A stretch of DNA of 64,000 nt from Pogona vitticeps (Eukaryota > Chordata > Lepidosauria > Squamata > Agamidae), in NCBI RefSeq assembly GCF_051106095.1, contig NC_135793.1, positions 1,469,501-1,533,500 of the forward strand, given 5' to 3'. Below, piece after piece: positions 11,675-40,665 of the stretch. Below the pieces are notes generated by a model. It saw only the letters and a list, made by a program, of their open reading frames with translations, did not search any database and was not told the DNA's origin. Made by a program: the position numbers and the translations under genes. Positions within the stretch are counted from its first letter, which is position 1. Each line of letters begins with the position of its first letter.

Positions 11675-12215
11675 TGTTACATAACAGCACTGATGTTACC
11701 TGTCTGTCATGGGTTTGGAGGGAAAGTTCCATCCTATGGGGAGTGGAAGGCGGGACATCAGGAGGAGGGGCTGTACTGTATAAATATGTGATGCCTGTGT
11801 GGTGAAGGGAGATGCTGAGACAGACTGTGAGACACTGGGTTGGGACGAAGCAGCAGCTGGGGAAGAAGAAGCTGTTGTGGGAGTCTGGGTGTCTGACAGG
11901 GTACTACTGTGTGTCAGAGTACCAGCCTGAAAGGTTCAGGGGTCTGTTGGTTAGCCAGAACTGATGGGTTCAGGGTCTGTGCTTTAAGTTAAAGGTTCTA
12001 GGTGAACCAAACTGTATGCTTGTGTGTGTGAGAATAAGCCACGTTACTTTATTTTATTCACCTGATTGTTTTATTTACCCTGTTTGTATTTAAAATAAAC
12101 CTTATTCTTTTATTGTTTAAAAATCCATCCCTGGTCTGTGTGACTTATTATAGGGAATGGTTGGTGGCAGCTTAGTAACTGTGTGATAGATCCCAGTAGG
12201 TCTGGGTTTGTCACA
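11675..12215 (+). repeat. Right LTR of the Gmr1-like element
   Basis: 541 bases, same sequence as the left LTR by inspection, followed directly by CCACC, the same five bases that precede the left LTR. Confidence 0.95.
12109..12114 (-). promoter_or_regulatory. AATAAA inside the LTR, antisense to the element, usable by ATP7A
   Basis: The first minus-strand AATAAA met after the ATP7A stop codon lies here in the right LTR, about 262 bases past the stop. Two further TTTATT strings higher up the LTR give more. Use of this signal is inference. Confidence 0.4.
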
Positions 12216-12220
12216 CCACC
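12216..12220. repeat. Right target-site duplication CCACC
   Basis: Partner of 6574-6578. Together they mark the pre-insertion site in the ATP7A 3'UTR. Confidence 0.85.
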
Positions 12221-12375
12221 TACCTCTTTTTTTGGGGGAAAAAAATTCACCCCATTCCACTCAGCCTGAAGAGCCACTGAGGGAGGGACAGCCGGGTCCC
12301 TCTCCAGAACAGAGCAGTGCCTGGCGACCAAGGATTTCACCCACTCCATGGGGGAATGCGGGGTGGGGGAGTCTT
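12216..12375 (-). other. ATP7A: Proximal ATP7A 3'UTR, cut off by an LTR-element insertion
   Basis: These 160 bases separate the ATP7A stop codon from the right end of the LTR element. No AATAAA is seen here on the minus strand, so transcripts must run into the element. The remaining native 3'UTR, if any, would resume below 6578. Confidence 0.75.
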
Positions 12376-29814
<17,439 letters not shown>

Positions 29815-30111
29815 TCTGAAGGCAGCTTGGCGTTCCTGTAAGTTAGAACAGAAAAACCAAGGCACAAATGAAAAGGTCTACAAGCAGCATTTCTCCTCAG
29901 GCAAAGGACAGCCTGCAGAAGAACTCCTGGAACTCTGGGCAACTGAACCTATTTATTGGATGTTGGTGCTTTAGACAAAAAGACTAACCCAAAACTTCTC
30001 CCCACCTCCAGACTTAGCCAGCGACAGGTTAAAAAACGTTCCACTCTATGCTTTGCTAATGAGTCTCTTCACATTACCTACCAGGAAGTACATGCAGCAG
30101 TTTTATATAGG

Positions 30112-30265
30112 AATAATAATAATCTTAGAACTGCAGAGCTGGAAGGGATCCAACAGATCATGGGGTCCAGGCCCTGCCAGGGAGGCCTGGGGGGGGGATC
30201 AAACTCCCAACCTCTGGCTCCACAGCCAGGGACCTCAACCCCTAAGCTGTCCAGCAGTTTTCATA
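30112..30265 (-). mobile_element. tRNA-derived short SINE in ATP7A intron 1
   Basis: Close relative of the copy at 5569: TAATCTTAGAACTGCAGAGC at its left end and ATCAAACTCCCAACCTCTGG in the head. Confidence 0.7.
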
Positions 30266-30994
30266 CTCTCTCTTAAATGCTAATCTCTTCCATGACAGCT
30301 CTGGAGTAACCTCCTCACCCTTATACCGAGTTACCTCCAGTTGTAACCAAGCTCGAGTATACTAAACCACATGAGTTCAAACCATCCTCCCTTTTCTTTC
30401 AACTGGCTTCTGAACATCAAGAACCAGATTCAAACAAAGCACCTTTCTTGCTTACAAACTCTTCCAAGTGCCATATATTCTGGCACCAGCAGAAACGGAC
30501 AGACCGAGGCCGGTTTTGATTTTTTTCCCCCCACACAATCCCAGACCTTCCAAAAACAATGGTACGATGCCAAAGTGAAACCAAGAACTTTTAGTTCCAG
30601 GCATCAAGAGTTGCTACTGCTACCCTCAGACACTGAAAAGCTATTTGCACAATAGCCATTTGAGGAAGTCTGTCAAGTAGGGGCTGTAGGTTACAAAAGA
30701 AGAATGCTGGACAAATGAAAGGCCTTACAAATGTCCATGTCAATTGGTTTAAAGGCTAGCATGACAGAGAAGTCTTGTTCAGGGATATTAAAGATACCAT
30801 TTTACAACCAGAAGCAGAGTTAGGAGGACAACAGGAAGGAGAGAGGCTCCCCTTAGGCACACACCTCACAAAGAGTCAACATGACAAGTTAAAAAGAATA
30901 GGACTTTAAACATGTATTTTGTACAATCCCAAGATGAACTCAATTAGTTGAACATGCCATAGAAAATAAACCAGGGGAAAGAGTGAGGATCCAG

Positions 30995-31650
30995 GGGCAT
31001 GCATGACTTTGCCCATTAAAAAAGGTGGTAGAACAGGAAGTAGAGGGAATGCTAAAACTAGGAGTGATAGAACCTTCCTGTTCCATGGGAAAGGCCACTG
31101 GTCTTCATCCCAAAACATGGCATCCATTTTTGTGCAGTTCATAGAAGATTTAATGGAGTGTCTAAATTTGGTGCCTAAAATTGGCAAGATACTGGAAAAA
31201 TTGGGGAGAAGCTTGTTTCTTAACCTCCCTAGATCTTGGTAAGGAGCATTGGCAAATGCTCTTCAGGATCCAAGGTAAAGAGAAAACAGCCTTCTCTGCC
31301 CCTAAAGGACTTTTTCAATTCAAACATATGCCTTTTCCATTGCAAGGTGTGACAGCCACCTTTCAAAGACTGATGAATTACATACTGCAACCAGTACAAA
31401 AGTTTGATGCAGCATATATTAATGACATTATTATTTTTCGTTTACTTTGGGAGGAGTATCTGAGTCACCTTTGTCAGGCAGCGCCAGAAATTGCAAAAGG
31501 CAGGTCTCACAGTTGGCCCCACTAAAGGTAAGATAGCACAATCTCAAGTACAATATCTATGCTTCCAAGTAGGCAGCGGGTTAGTCAAGCCAGTAGATTA
31601 TAAAGTTACAAAGGTCTCGGCGTGACCAATCCCCAAAACTAAAAAATGTG
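30995..31650 (+). mobile_element. Old Ty3/Gypsy reverse-transcriptase fossil in ATP7A intron 1
   Basis: A decayed reverse-transcriptase region can be recognised from scattered matches such as KTAFSAPKGLFQFKHMPF, GVTATFQRLMNYIL and AAYIND. No LTRs are seen beside it and it has several breaks. It is far older than the element at 6579-12215 and not a copy of it. It lies antisense to ATP7A. Confidence 0.75.
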
Positions 31651-32922
31651 GGTACTACACTAAATGTGAGTTCATATCACATTTTGCAATTGCAACTGCA
31701 TCCCTTACAGACGATACATGTAAGCGCGTCCCTAAAGCAATCAGGTGAGGATCTAAAGAATGAGATTGCCCCTTCTCCACTCCTGCCATCCCCAACCTGT
31801 CCATAGAAGTGGTAGTAGTTCCAAAAGCCCGGACACAACTTTATGTCTTTTCAAAAAAGATGGCCTAACAAAAATCTCCTCTTGATATGGAATCTGGATA
31901 CGGTCAACAGCCATTTTTCCTTCTATAGGCGTTTGCATTCATAAGTTCTGGAGTGCTAAATGTTATATTTCAGATGGCATTCTGAAGAGAAAGTGTGTTT
32001 CATATAAACAGTATAAATAGTTTTAATGATAGCTGGAGAATAATTACCTTTCTAACCCATACAGAGTTTCACAGAGTTACATGTTGACAGGTCTGGCAAA
32101 GGGGAAATGTACAGCTTACTCTACATAAAACAGCAGACTCTCCATGTAAAGTCAAACTTCAGCCACACGGATTTGTGTACTGTCCAGAAGAGCTGTCAGG
32201 AAAAACAGGGAAAGTTTAGTATTTCTGCTCCCACCATCAACACCCCTGTGTAACATTTGTAATTTTTATCCAGATGGATACGGAGTGGTAGAAAGATGAC
32301 AGCATCCTAGAAATGGATTCAATCAGTTAGTCAAGTTGCAATTATGTTGAACATGGCCCAGGATCTACCACCCAATAAACACTAGAACTGAGCTAGGGTA
32401 CTCTATCTCTTCCTTTAAAGCATCAAACTCCATTATGAAAGATCAGATGCAGCCAGGCATCACCAAAGAAACACCAAAAGAACAAACAATAGGTGCTTGC
32501 TTGCTGGCTAGCTAGCTAAGGGAAGGCAACGACTAATTGGGGAGATAGGGATAATTCCTTCCTATGTAACCCTACTCTTTAACAGCCCACAGCAAAGTCC
32601 ACAGCATACTATATACTGTACAAAAAAAAGTGGGGGAAACCCCTGCAAAAGCGGGAGAGGAAAACAGGCAGGAAGAGTGACACACCGTGTTCTTTTATGG
32701 CTGACAGCCTTCCCCAACCTGGCATCCTCTAGACATGTTCAACTGCAGCTTTCGTTATCTTCAAGAACCTGAAGCTCGACATATTTGCAGGGTGCGAGGA
32801 TGGGAGAACCTCTGCCAGGAGGTGCCTTCCCCCTTGGACAGTCCCTCCCCAGCACAGCCTGCACCTGCCAGAAAGCCTGCAAGAGGTCTGGCCAAGAGGT
32901 TGATGGGGCAGAGAGGCAGCTA

Positions 32923-33351
32923 CAGTGGTGCCTCGCATTATGACGTTAATTTGTTCCAGTGAAATCGCTGTAGAATGAAAACATCGTAATGTGAAAATAA
33001 AAAGCCCATTGAAACGCACTGAAACCCCTTCAATGTGTTCCAATGGGCTGGAAACTCACCGTCCAGCGAAGATCCTCCATAGGGCAGCCATTTTCGGTGG
33101 CTGTCTTGCGAGGAATCCAGCCCAGAAAACAGCGGGGAGGCATTTTATTTACCCGGTGGCCATTTTGAAACTGCCGATCAGCTGGAGGAAAATCATTGTT
33201 TTGTGAAGAATCGGATCCCGAAGCTGGGAACCGACCACCGCAAAGTGAAAAAACGCCATTCAGACCATCGTTTTGCAATCGCAATCACAAAAAGATCATC
33301 GTAATGTGGTTTCGTTGTAATGCGGGGCAATTGTAAAGCGAGGCACCACTG
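32923..33351. mobile_element. pogo/Tc1-like MITE, 429 bp, TA target duplication
   Basis: Perfect 14-bp terminal inverted repeats CAGTGGTGCCTCGC, flanked by TA on both sides (32921-32922, 33352-33353). Inner inverted repeats include CATCGTAATGTG near both ends. The end sequence resembles Tigger/pogo termini. There is no transposase frame, so it is non-autonomous. Lies in ATP7A intron 1. Confidence 0.82.
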
Positions 33352-34059
33352 TATAAGATAGTCGCAAGGGAGTACTATCCCCACCTGCACCTTCCATTCC
33401 CACTCACACAAAGGCCTGCCTGCTGAACCTGACTGGTAGAGAACGGCTTGAGTAGTTCATCTAGAATATCAGCTCAATGAGCCTCTGAAGAGCCCTGAAG
33501 GCAACTCATTACAGTTCATCCTTGGCCTGCAGATGAGAATGTCATGTACCAAGAATGCCATATACTGTACCAAGAACGTCATTTCCTGAGGCCACCCAAT
33601 GAATTCAGGGCAGGGGCACAGCAGATTTGAGGCAGAAATTTCTCAGACGGAATACAGCAGGCTCAACTCACTGTCAGTTGCAGCATTTATACTCACCCAC
33701 TAAGAAAGCACAATAATCTAAGTACTAAAACATTTCATTTTTAAAAAAAGATGAAGATGGTATGTTATCTCAGGTTCATAGCGGCTTATGAAGAGGACTG
33801 GATTTCTTCAGTCCCCCCCCCCCCCCGGGAAGGAATAAGAAATTTGACTTGCTATCACTTCCAGAACCAAGAATATTTCTACAGCAAAATGTTTCTTGTT
33901 CAGCTTATCATATGTAGTTGTTTGCTAATAATGAATAAGCCATGTGCATGCCAACAGGGCACAGCAATGGAATGTTTAGTTAATCATTGTCACTTTGAGG
34001 TGTGGAAAATACATTATGATGCAAAATATGTTAGCTAGTGTTTTTATGTTTTACCATCT

Positions 34060-34192
34060 TGGACTTTCTCTATCTCTATGTTGTCGATATTGTTGTTTTA
34101 ATTTTTGTTATATACTCGGATTGCAAGCCGCCCAGAGTAGATTTGTTGAATCTAGATGGGCGGAGTAAAAGCCAGAGAAATAAAACAAAAAT
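34060..34192 (+). repeat. LINE 3' tail (L2/CR1 type) in ATP7A intron 1
   Basis: AAGCCGCCCAGAGTAGATT then TCTAGATGGGCGGAGTAAAA, with an A-rich end. Older than the copy at 22,590 judging by mismatches. Confidence 0.6.
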
Positions 34193-36859
34193 AGTGTTCC
34201 CTATGATACTAATGCAGTAAAATCAGAGCCAGGGGAAATTTAAAAACACCTGCTCCCATCAAGGTTCTGCTTGTCTAATAAAATACAGTTTCAACTAATC
34301 AATATATCCATCAAGCTAACTTGAAACTGAAGCCATGATAATAATGCCAATCACATACCATCCAATCCATTCTGACATCTGGTGACCCTTTTCCATTCCC
34401 CTTTTCTGGGGGCATCCTGAGACTGCTCTTTCAAAAAATACAGGAATCTGTACAATGAGGGTGCAAAATGGGCACAGAGATCTACCAATCATTTTGTCCT
34501 CAGCCAGATAAGTTTGCCCCACCTCACCACACAAAGAGTGCCACTTTCTCTGTCAGATCACAAGCTCTGTCTCAGCCAGGGTGGTTCATGCAAAGGATAA
34601 GATCAGGCTGACCTTATTCTTTCATTCCTGTATATGCATTTTTATACAACCCTCCAATCAAACGCTGATGGCACTGAACTGAAAACTCTTCCCATTGTTC
34701 TTTAGTTCCATGACGCAGACTTTAAACCGCCAAAGTCGCATAAGACAGCATACAACTGAGGAACTTGAACGGACATATCTCATAACAGCCCAACCATACA
34801 AAACCATGAAATATTGCTGCAGGAAAGTGGGATGGATGGACAGACCAAAACACACATCATCCTTTGGATATCATTGGTTTGCATCTCCCATCTGCCCAAG
34901 TAAACATAACAAATGGCAAATAATGATGGACGTTTCTGCCAAACTACACTGGTGGGAGGAAATTGCAGAACCTGTGACAGGTCAAGCTTCACCCCACCTT
35001 TAGCTAAGGCAGTAACGCACGGAAGGTCTTCCTGTGGCCAGTCCAGGACCGCCGTGCCCAATGCCAAACCTTTTATTACTGCACTGCACAGGAAGGTTCG
35101 GGATGAAGTTGTCGGTCACTGGGTATTGATCTCACCGCATGCCTTTGCGGGTTCTCTCATATGTATCGAAAATGTGTAGAGGCGCCAGTCCAGGAACCAC
35201 AAGGAGAGAAGACACAAGGGTGTACAAGGAACAATGCCGTATATTGATCTCTGATTAATTTTCAAACCAAATATTCCTTCCTCAGAGATAACGAAATATT
35301 TCCTTACATGGAGCTCCTTGACACCACCTTATGATGCCAAAATAACCTCAGTTCTCCCATATTCTTGCCCCCAGTTTTCACAGCTTTTCTACTCAGAGGG
35401 ATGGAATTTCTTAAATGCTCAGCTAAACAGTCTTTCACAACTCACCTACTGATGGCATAATTCAAGTATTCCTGACAATAAAGATTCTACTAGAAACTTT
35501 ACAAGAATAAAGTCTTCAAGCTGCATTCCGAAGCGCAGAATGCAAACTCAGAAGTAAGCATTATGTACGGGGAAAATGAGCATTTAGTTGAGGTGCTACC
35601 TGTTTCTACGGAATGTTAGCAGCTGAACATCTAACAAACCAGTCACTCTGGTTTATGATTATTATTTTCAAAGTATCTGCACTATATTTTACCTGACAAA
35701 CTAATCTAGTCAACATTTTCTGTAGGTTGTTTACATACTAAGTAACAAACCGATTAGCAGATTATTCGTACATTCAAGTACTCTTTCTCAAGGTAAACAT
35801 CCCACACTCTGAATAAATTGAGGACTAAACTCTGGCCTCTTTCGTGACATTCATAATATGTTCTGTTGTGCACAGACAAAGCATAAAAAGGAAAGCATAT
35901 ACACAAACGGCACAAGAAAAGGCATCGAAGTACCAGACACCTATCCTAAATATTTTGACCTGACACATAATCAAGACTAATATATAAACATTTACTCTTC
36001 CTGACTACTCTGTACAGAAGAAAATCCTAATCACAGAAAACAAATGTGTTTATTTACAACTGACATGCATTTGTGGTTTTGGTGTTCATCATCAGTTTTA
36101 CAAAAACGCCTGACACCACATAAGAAAACATGTTCCTTGTTTATGATTCATACAAAAATCCCCAGGTGCAAGCAGGTAAAACATAAGAATACATAATCTG
36201 CAGTGAAACCAATGGCATTTAAAGTGGGTTTTTTTGTAAATGAGGAAGTTAGATGTTATTACCGCTCCCCACATTCTATCATCATCTGTGATATTTGTTT
36301 TTTAACCCACAGGCCAAAATCCTCTTAGCTATGCTGGCAGAACAGTAGTGGCTTTACTCCTGAATGTAAATTATTCCACTATAACACTAATCTATACTTG
36401 ATCAAAGCAGGCTACATATATATATATCTCCAAAAAGACCTCATAATATTTTACAGATTTTCTAGGAGGTATTCAAATTTTTATAGATCTCTAGAGGAAC
36501 AGAATTGCCTAAACTTCAATTAGAGGGGAAAAATGCAAGCATTGAAAATCATTTATATTTCAATCCCAATATACCTAAAGAGTTGAATACAGAGGTACAT
36601 GGACTTTGTAACAACAGTCACTTGAGAAGATTGATTACATTTTTTAATGTTAGATCTGACTGGCTGTGAACCTATGCTGATTGACCAATTATTAACTAAC
36701 TATAAGGAAATGTGTGAAATTAAGGAACAAAATCAATCAAAAACATAGTGTGTGGGGGGGAACCCTATCTCCCTCTCTCCCCAATTACCAGGAAGGCACT
36801 AGTTCTTCTTGAAAGGTTGCAATGAAGTAGAAAGAAAGCAGATCCCTGGGGTAGCTTCA

Positions 36860-37100
36860 CCACCACCACAATTTGCTGTCAAGTCGATTTTGATTCATGG
36901 CAATCCCTTCCCCAGTTTCCTAAGCACATGGCATTCAAAATGCTTTAGCATTCACGTCTTCTGAGGGTGTTTTGGGTCTGTGCAGTTTGCCCAAGGCTGC
37001 ATAGGGCGGCTCTTCTCTTACCAGCCACAGCAGAGAATCAAACTTCCTACGCAGTCAGGTGCTCCAGCTCACAGACCCTGAGGCATAGTGGCTCCACTGC
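36860..37100 (-). mobile_element. Diverged long-type SINE in ATP7A intron 1
   Basis: Reverse complement of the ACA-like SINE: TTGCTGTCAAGTCGATTTTG, TTTCCTAAGCA and TGCCCAAGGCTGCATAGG can be aligned. Old copy. Confidence 0.55.
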
Positions 37101-39300
37101 GTAAGCCCCATGAATTGTACACAGCAAACCACAGATCCGCCAATGAATTCAAGGCAAATGTAAGTTGCAATTATATTTATATAATGATACATGGGCATAT
37201 GCCATTAAAAAAAATAAAACCAAAATTTAACTGTAAGATGGTGTAGCAGTTAAAAAACATATGGCAAACTAAAGCAATTCTCGAATGAAAATGTTGGGGA
37301 AAATAAAAATGATTAAATGTGTCACTGAAAAAGCTTGCCTTGTAGATACTAAACACATTTCTATCATGAAACCCACATTTGTGACAGTATCAGTGAAAAG
37401 GCCTTTTCTCTTTTATTGTTACACCGCACATGTCCCTTAAGAATCTCACTTCCAAAAAGGCTCCAGCGGAATGTCTAAAGTATCTACAGGCTGGTACTGA
37501 AAGAAATGTTCCTTCAGATATAAGCTGCTCCATAATATACTGTACTTCTTTCACCACATACTTACAAGTAAGCCCTGTTGTTTTCAATGGTGGTTGCTGT
37601 CAGATGCGTAGTCAGACAATTCCAGCCTTAAATATTATAATAGGCTCTAAGTTTCACTTATATCCATGTACAGTACTATCACTATTTCTAAATTAACAGT
37701 GGATCTACTGAAATGTCCTATTGGAGAGGAAAACAAAAATATATGAGCTTGGGTATTTAAATGCAATAGTTGCAAAATAAAAAATGCACCTCTATAATTA
37801 ACTTTAATTACATTAAGTGCCCTGCCTGCTGTGCAGGATTTGGACTCTGATATGATGCAATATTTCTTCTAATAGAAAGCAAAGGGCCTACTCCTCATGG
37901 GAGGTTACCTGAGCCTCCTTCCTATGTACTTGCAAAGAGAAGAGAAGAAACAGGAACAGAGCTCTCTTCAGCTTTCCTGACATTTTTAAAAAGTGGTACT
38001 TGTCATGGACCAAACACATGGTCCAGGTATAAACATTAAATTTGTTCAGTACTTCAGTATAAACAAATTTAACCACATTCACACATACTGTATCAACACT
38101 GATGCATTTACCAGAATTATATCTGAATTCAATTCAAAGGGAATAATTGTAAGGAGAACAGGGGAGGACCCCCACCCCAAAAAAGTAGCAACAATGGGAA
38201 AGTAGCTTGGTAACTAAATGTCAAGATTTAAAAAACAATTTTATTACTTTTTGGGAGAATACAGGACATCACCACTCACTCTTTATCATAAACGTCTTTG
38301 AAAGCAACTTCTCTTTACGAAAACAACCTGTCATGTGGAAGATGAGATTGCTGATAGAAAAGCAGAAGTTGAAAGTGCTCCCACTGCTGTGCTTTTGTGG
38401 AAGTCTCTTAAGAGTCCCCGGGATCCGTCCATACAATCATTTCAGTGATTCTCATGACACGGCAGTTTTAGCATTAACACAGTTCAGATATTCAAGAAAA
38501 GTTCAAGTGAGGGGGAAAAAAATACATCGTGTCCACGAGGACACACCTTGCTATCTGATGGGAACAAACATACCATCTGAAGCTAGAAAACCCATGATTA
38601 GCTCTACATTACAGTTGGCTCAAGAGAACCAGCTAGTTAATAAAGACTTGTGTTTCCTATTTTGTTATAGGAGTAGTAAAGAATGGACTGTGCAAGGCAA
38701 GAAGATGAGCTAAAAGATCAAGCTCCCGAGCAGAGTGGCTTTTTCTAAGGAACAAACCAATTTGGAAGGCTGGCTCAAACTTCCATAACGCAGGTTTATT
38801 ACACAAATGTTTGAGTCCCACAGACCAGTTACTTCCCCATGCCCAGTCTAAAGGTCTCAGAGCTTCAGTATTGTCTGTTTCAGCCCCTGGCCAGGGGAAA
38901 AAAAATGAAGGCCAAGAGGAAGGAAGTCTCTAAAAATCAACTACAAATCACAGACAGGCTAAAACTGGGACATTTCACATGTTCAAGTACAAAAGTGCCC
39001 TTTGTGAAGAGATAGGGCAGTGAGCAGGAGTAATTGGAGAGCCCTTGCTTCTTAGGTGGTCTTAGGGAGACCAGCAAGTATTTCCAACTCCCAGCTGTTA
39101 ATTAGCCATACAAATATTAATCACCAATCCCGAATTTAAGTTATTGCAATGAACCAGGGCTGTGCGCGCACGTGTGGGACTGAGCCATGTCGGTCTGTTG
39201 CAGCAAAGCCAAGGGGAAAATAGCTTTGGAAACAAAGGCATTTTCTTGGGCGTCAGGCTGGACCAAATGCCACACATTATCGGAGGCACATCAATGAAAC

Positions 39301-39357
39301 ACCTGCATATCAAAGATGCTCTCAACCCCAAGGTGAGAGCATCTTTGATATGCAGGT
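39301..39357. repeat. Perfect inverted repeat, 24-bp arms with a 9-base spacer
   Basis: 39301-39324 is the exact reverse complement of 39334-39357. A few further pairs extend outward past one mismatch. It lies in the upstream part of ATP7A intron 1 and can form a 57-base hairpin. Confidence 0.95.
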
Positions 39358-39849
39358 ATTTCTTTCTTACCAACCCATCACAATCAGGGTGTACTTCCAT
39401 CTCTCTATTTTGAGGCTGTGTTCCCTCTCTCTCTCTCTTTATGTCTGAGGAGGTGGACGTGTCCACAAAAGCTCACGTTCAAATAAATATAACAGTCTTT
39501 AAAGGGCCACCGTATTTTTTACTTTTTAAATTTTTTATTATTTTGTTTTCACTTACGAGGACGCTTGCTCAGATCAACGCAGCTGCCTCTCCTGCAACTA
39601 AACGACACGATGCACAAACGTTTGCACATTAAACTATGTGATCCATGGTATTAATTCATTTTACTAACTTTAAATGTGTGACAGCCTTTAAGGTCCGGCT
39701 TGGTTTCTCTCTCTCTTTTCTGTCCTGCTCCCTTTGGATTTTGCCTGACGGAGGAGGCATGACTCTCTGCCACAACCACCCCCCCCCCCCCAAAATAATC
39801 GCTGTGGTTGTTTTTAGGAAGGGGAGGAAGGATCGGAGGGGGGGCCCAA

Positions 39850-40540
39850 ATCCAGGGTCCTTCCCAACACCCTGAGGGCGAGGTGGGGGTTGGGGGGGGC
39901 TGACTTCAGGGGCGTTGAGTCTTCCGGGGGAGGGGAGGTTCCGCCTTGCCTTCTCTCCTTCCTTTTTCTCCTCCCCCCCCCATCCCTCCTTGCTCCTTCC
40001 CTCCGGGGCTGGAGACCCGGCACCCCCGGGCTTCCCCTCAGAGATACCTCACGGAGGGAAGATAGTGGGGGCGGGGAAGGAGGGCGCCAGCGTACCGGCT
40101 TTTACCTCAGGCTCCAGGGTGGGTCGGTCAGTCGGTCTCTCTACGGGCCGCCTCCGTGCCCGGGCGCCGCTCCCCTCCTCCGGCCAGCCGGACGGACTGA
40201 CCAGCCTCCCTCCGTTCCTCTCCCGCCACAAGCGCTGAGGGAACCGCGCGGCGGCGGCGGCGCCCTTCCCCGGCCCAGGGCTCGGCCTCCCCCTGCCCTC
40301 CGCCCCGCCCCTTTCCCAGCAACGGTTGCTACCCTTTTCTCTGCGTCACGGCGCCCTTGGCCACGCCCTCTTTCCACCAAAGAGCGGGAGCGCGCACAGG
40401 GCGCCGGCGAGCGGGGAGGAGTCACGGGGTGAGACACACGTGACGCGGAAGGGTCAGCCGGCTCCGAGACACTCCGGGCGGAAGTCCCTGTTACAGACAG
40501 GCGGAAATGCGCAGGCTCCCTGGGCCGAGAACTGGCCGGC
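39850..40540 (-). promoter_or_regulatory. ATP7A: CpG island, probable ATP7A promoter and non-coding exon 1
   Basis: The only CpG island between ATP7A exon 2 and COX7B. ATP7A has a non-coding first exon in other vertebrates, so it is expected here. A possible donor in the right sense is GAG/GTAAAA at 40106-40104. A 13-bp AGCAAC-G-GTTGCT dyad lies at about 40319-40331. The exon boundaries cannot be fixed from sequence alone. Confidence 0.65.
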
Positions 40541-40544
40541 GGGT

Positions 40545-40665
40545 TGATCATCACCATCATCATCTTAGCCCTGCATAGGTGGAAAGAGGGGAGCCGATGG
40601 ATCCTCAAGTCCAGCCCCTGTCAAGGAGGCACCAAGGGGGAATCGAACTCCCAACGGGGTTGGTC
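40545..40665 (-). mobile_element. Short SINE just upstream of the ATP7A CpG island
   Basis: CATCATCATCTTAG tail and GGGAATCGAACTCCCAAC head, same family as 5569-5717, with a decayed middle. Confidence 0.55.

Larger units (their letters stand above)
6579..12215 (+). mobile_element. Ty3/Gypsy LTR retrotransposon, Gmr1-like, young
   Basis: A 5.6-kb element is bounded by two 541-bp LTRs (6579-7119 and 11675-12215) that begin TGTTAC, end GTCACA and look identical by eye, so the insertion is recent. It is flanked by a 5-bp duplication CCACC (6574-6578, 12216-12220). A possible primer-binding site starts at TGG 7125 and a purine tract ends at 11674. One long frame (7558-11403) carries capsid, zinc knuckle, an integrase-type GPY block, reverse transcriptase and RNase H. 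Integrase-type sequence stands before reverse transcriptase, the order known for Gmr1-like elements. The ends look whole. One part of the usual pol set appears incomplete, so about one break; it may need helpers to move. It lies antisense to ATP7A, in its 3'UTR. Confidence 0.93.
29836..39849 (-). other. ATP7A: ATP7A intron 1
   Basis: About 10 kb between the CpG island and exon 2. It holds the Gypsy fossil (30,995), a pogo-like MITE (32,923), a LINE tail (34,060), a SINE (36,860) and the 24-bp hairpin (39,301). The rest shows no recognised feature. Confidence 0.6.

Noticed and set aside
39301-39357. Calling the hairpin a microRNA gene
   Set aside because: Perfect arms without the usual bulges and no conservation evidence; a fold-back duplication is simpler.
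39890-40608. Long Pro/Arg-rich frames in the ATP7A CpG island
   Set aside because: Same composition effect; no conserved protein and ATP7A exon 1 is non-coding in other vertebrates.
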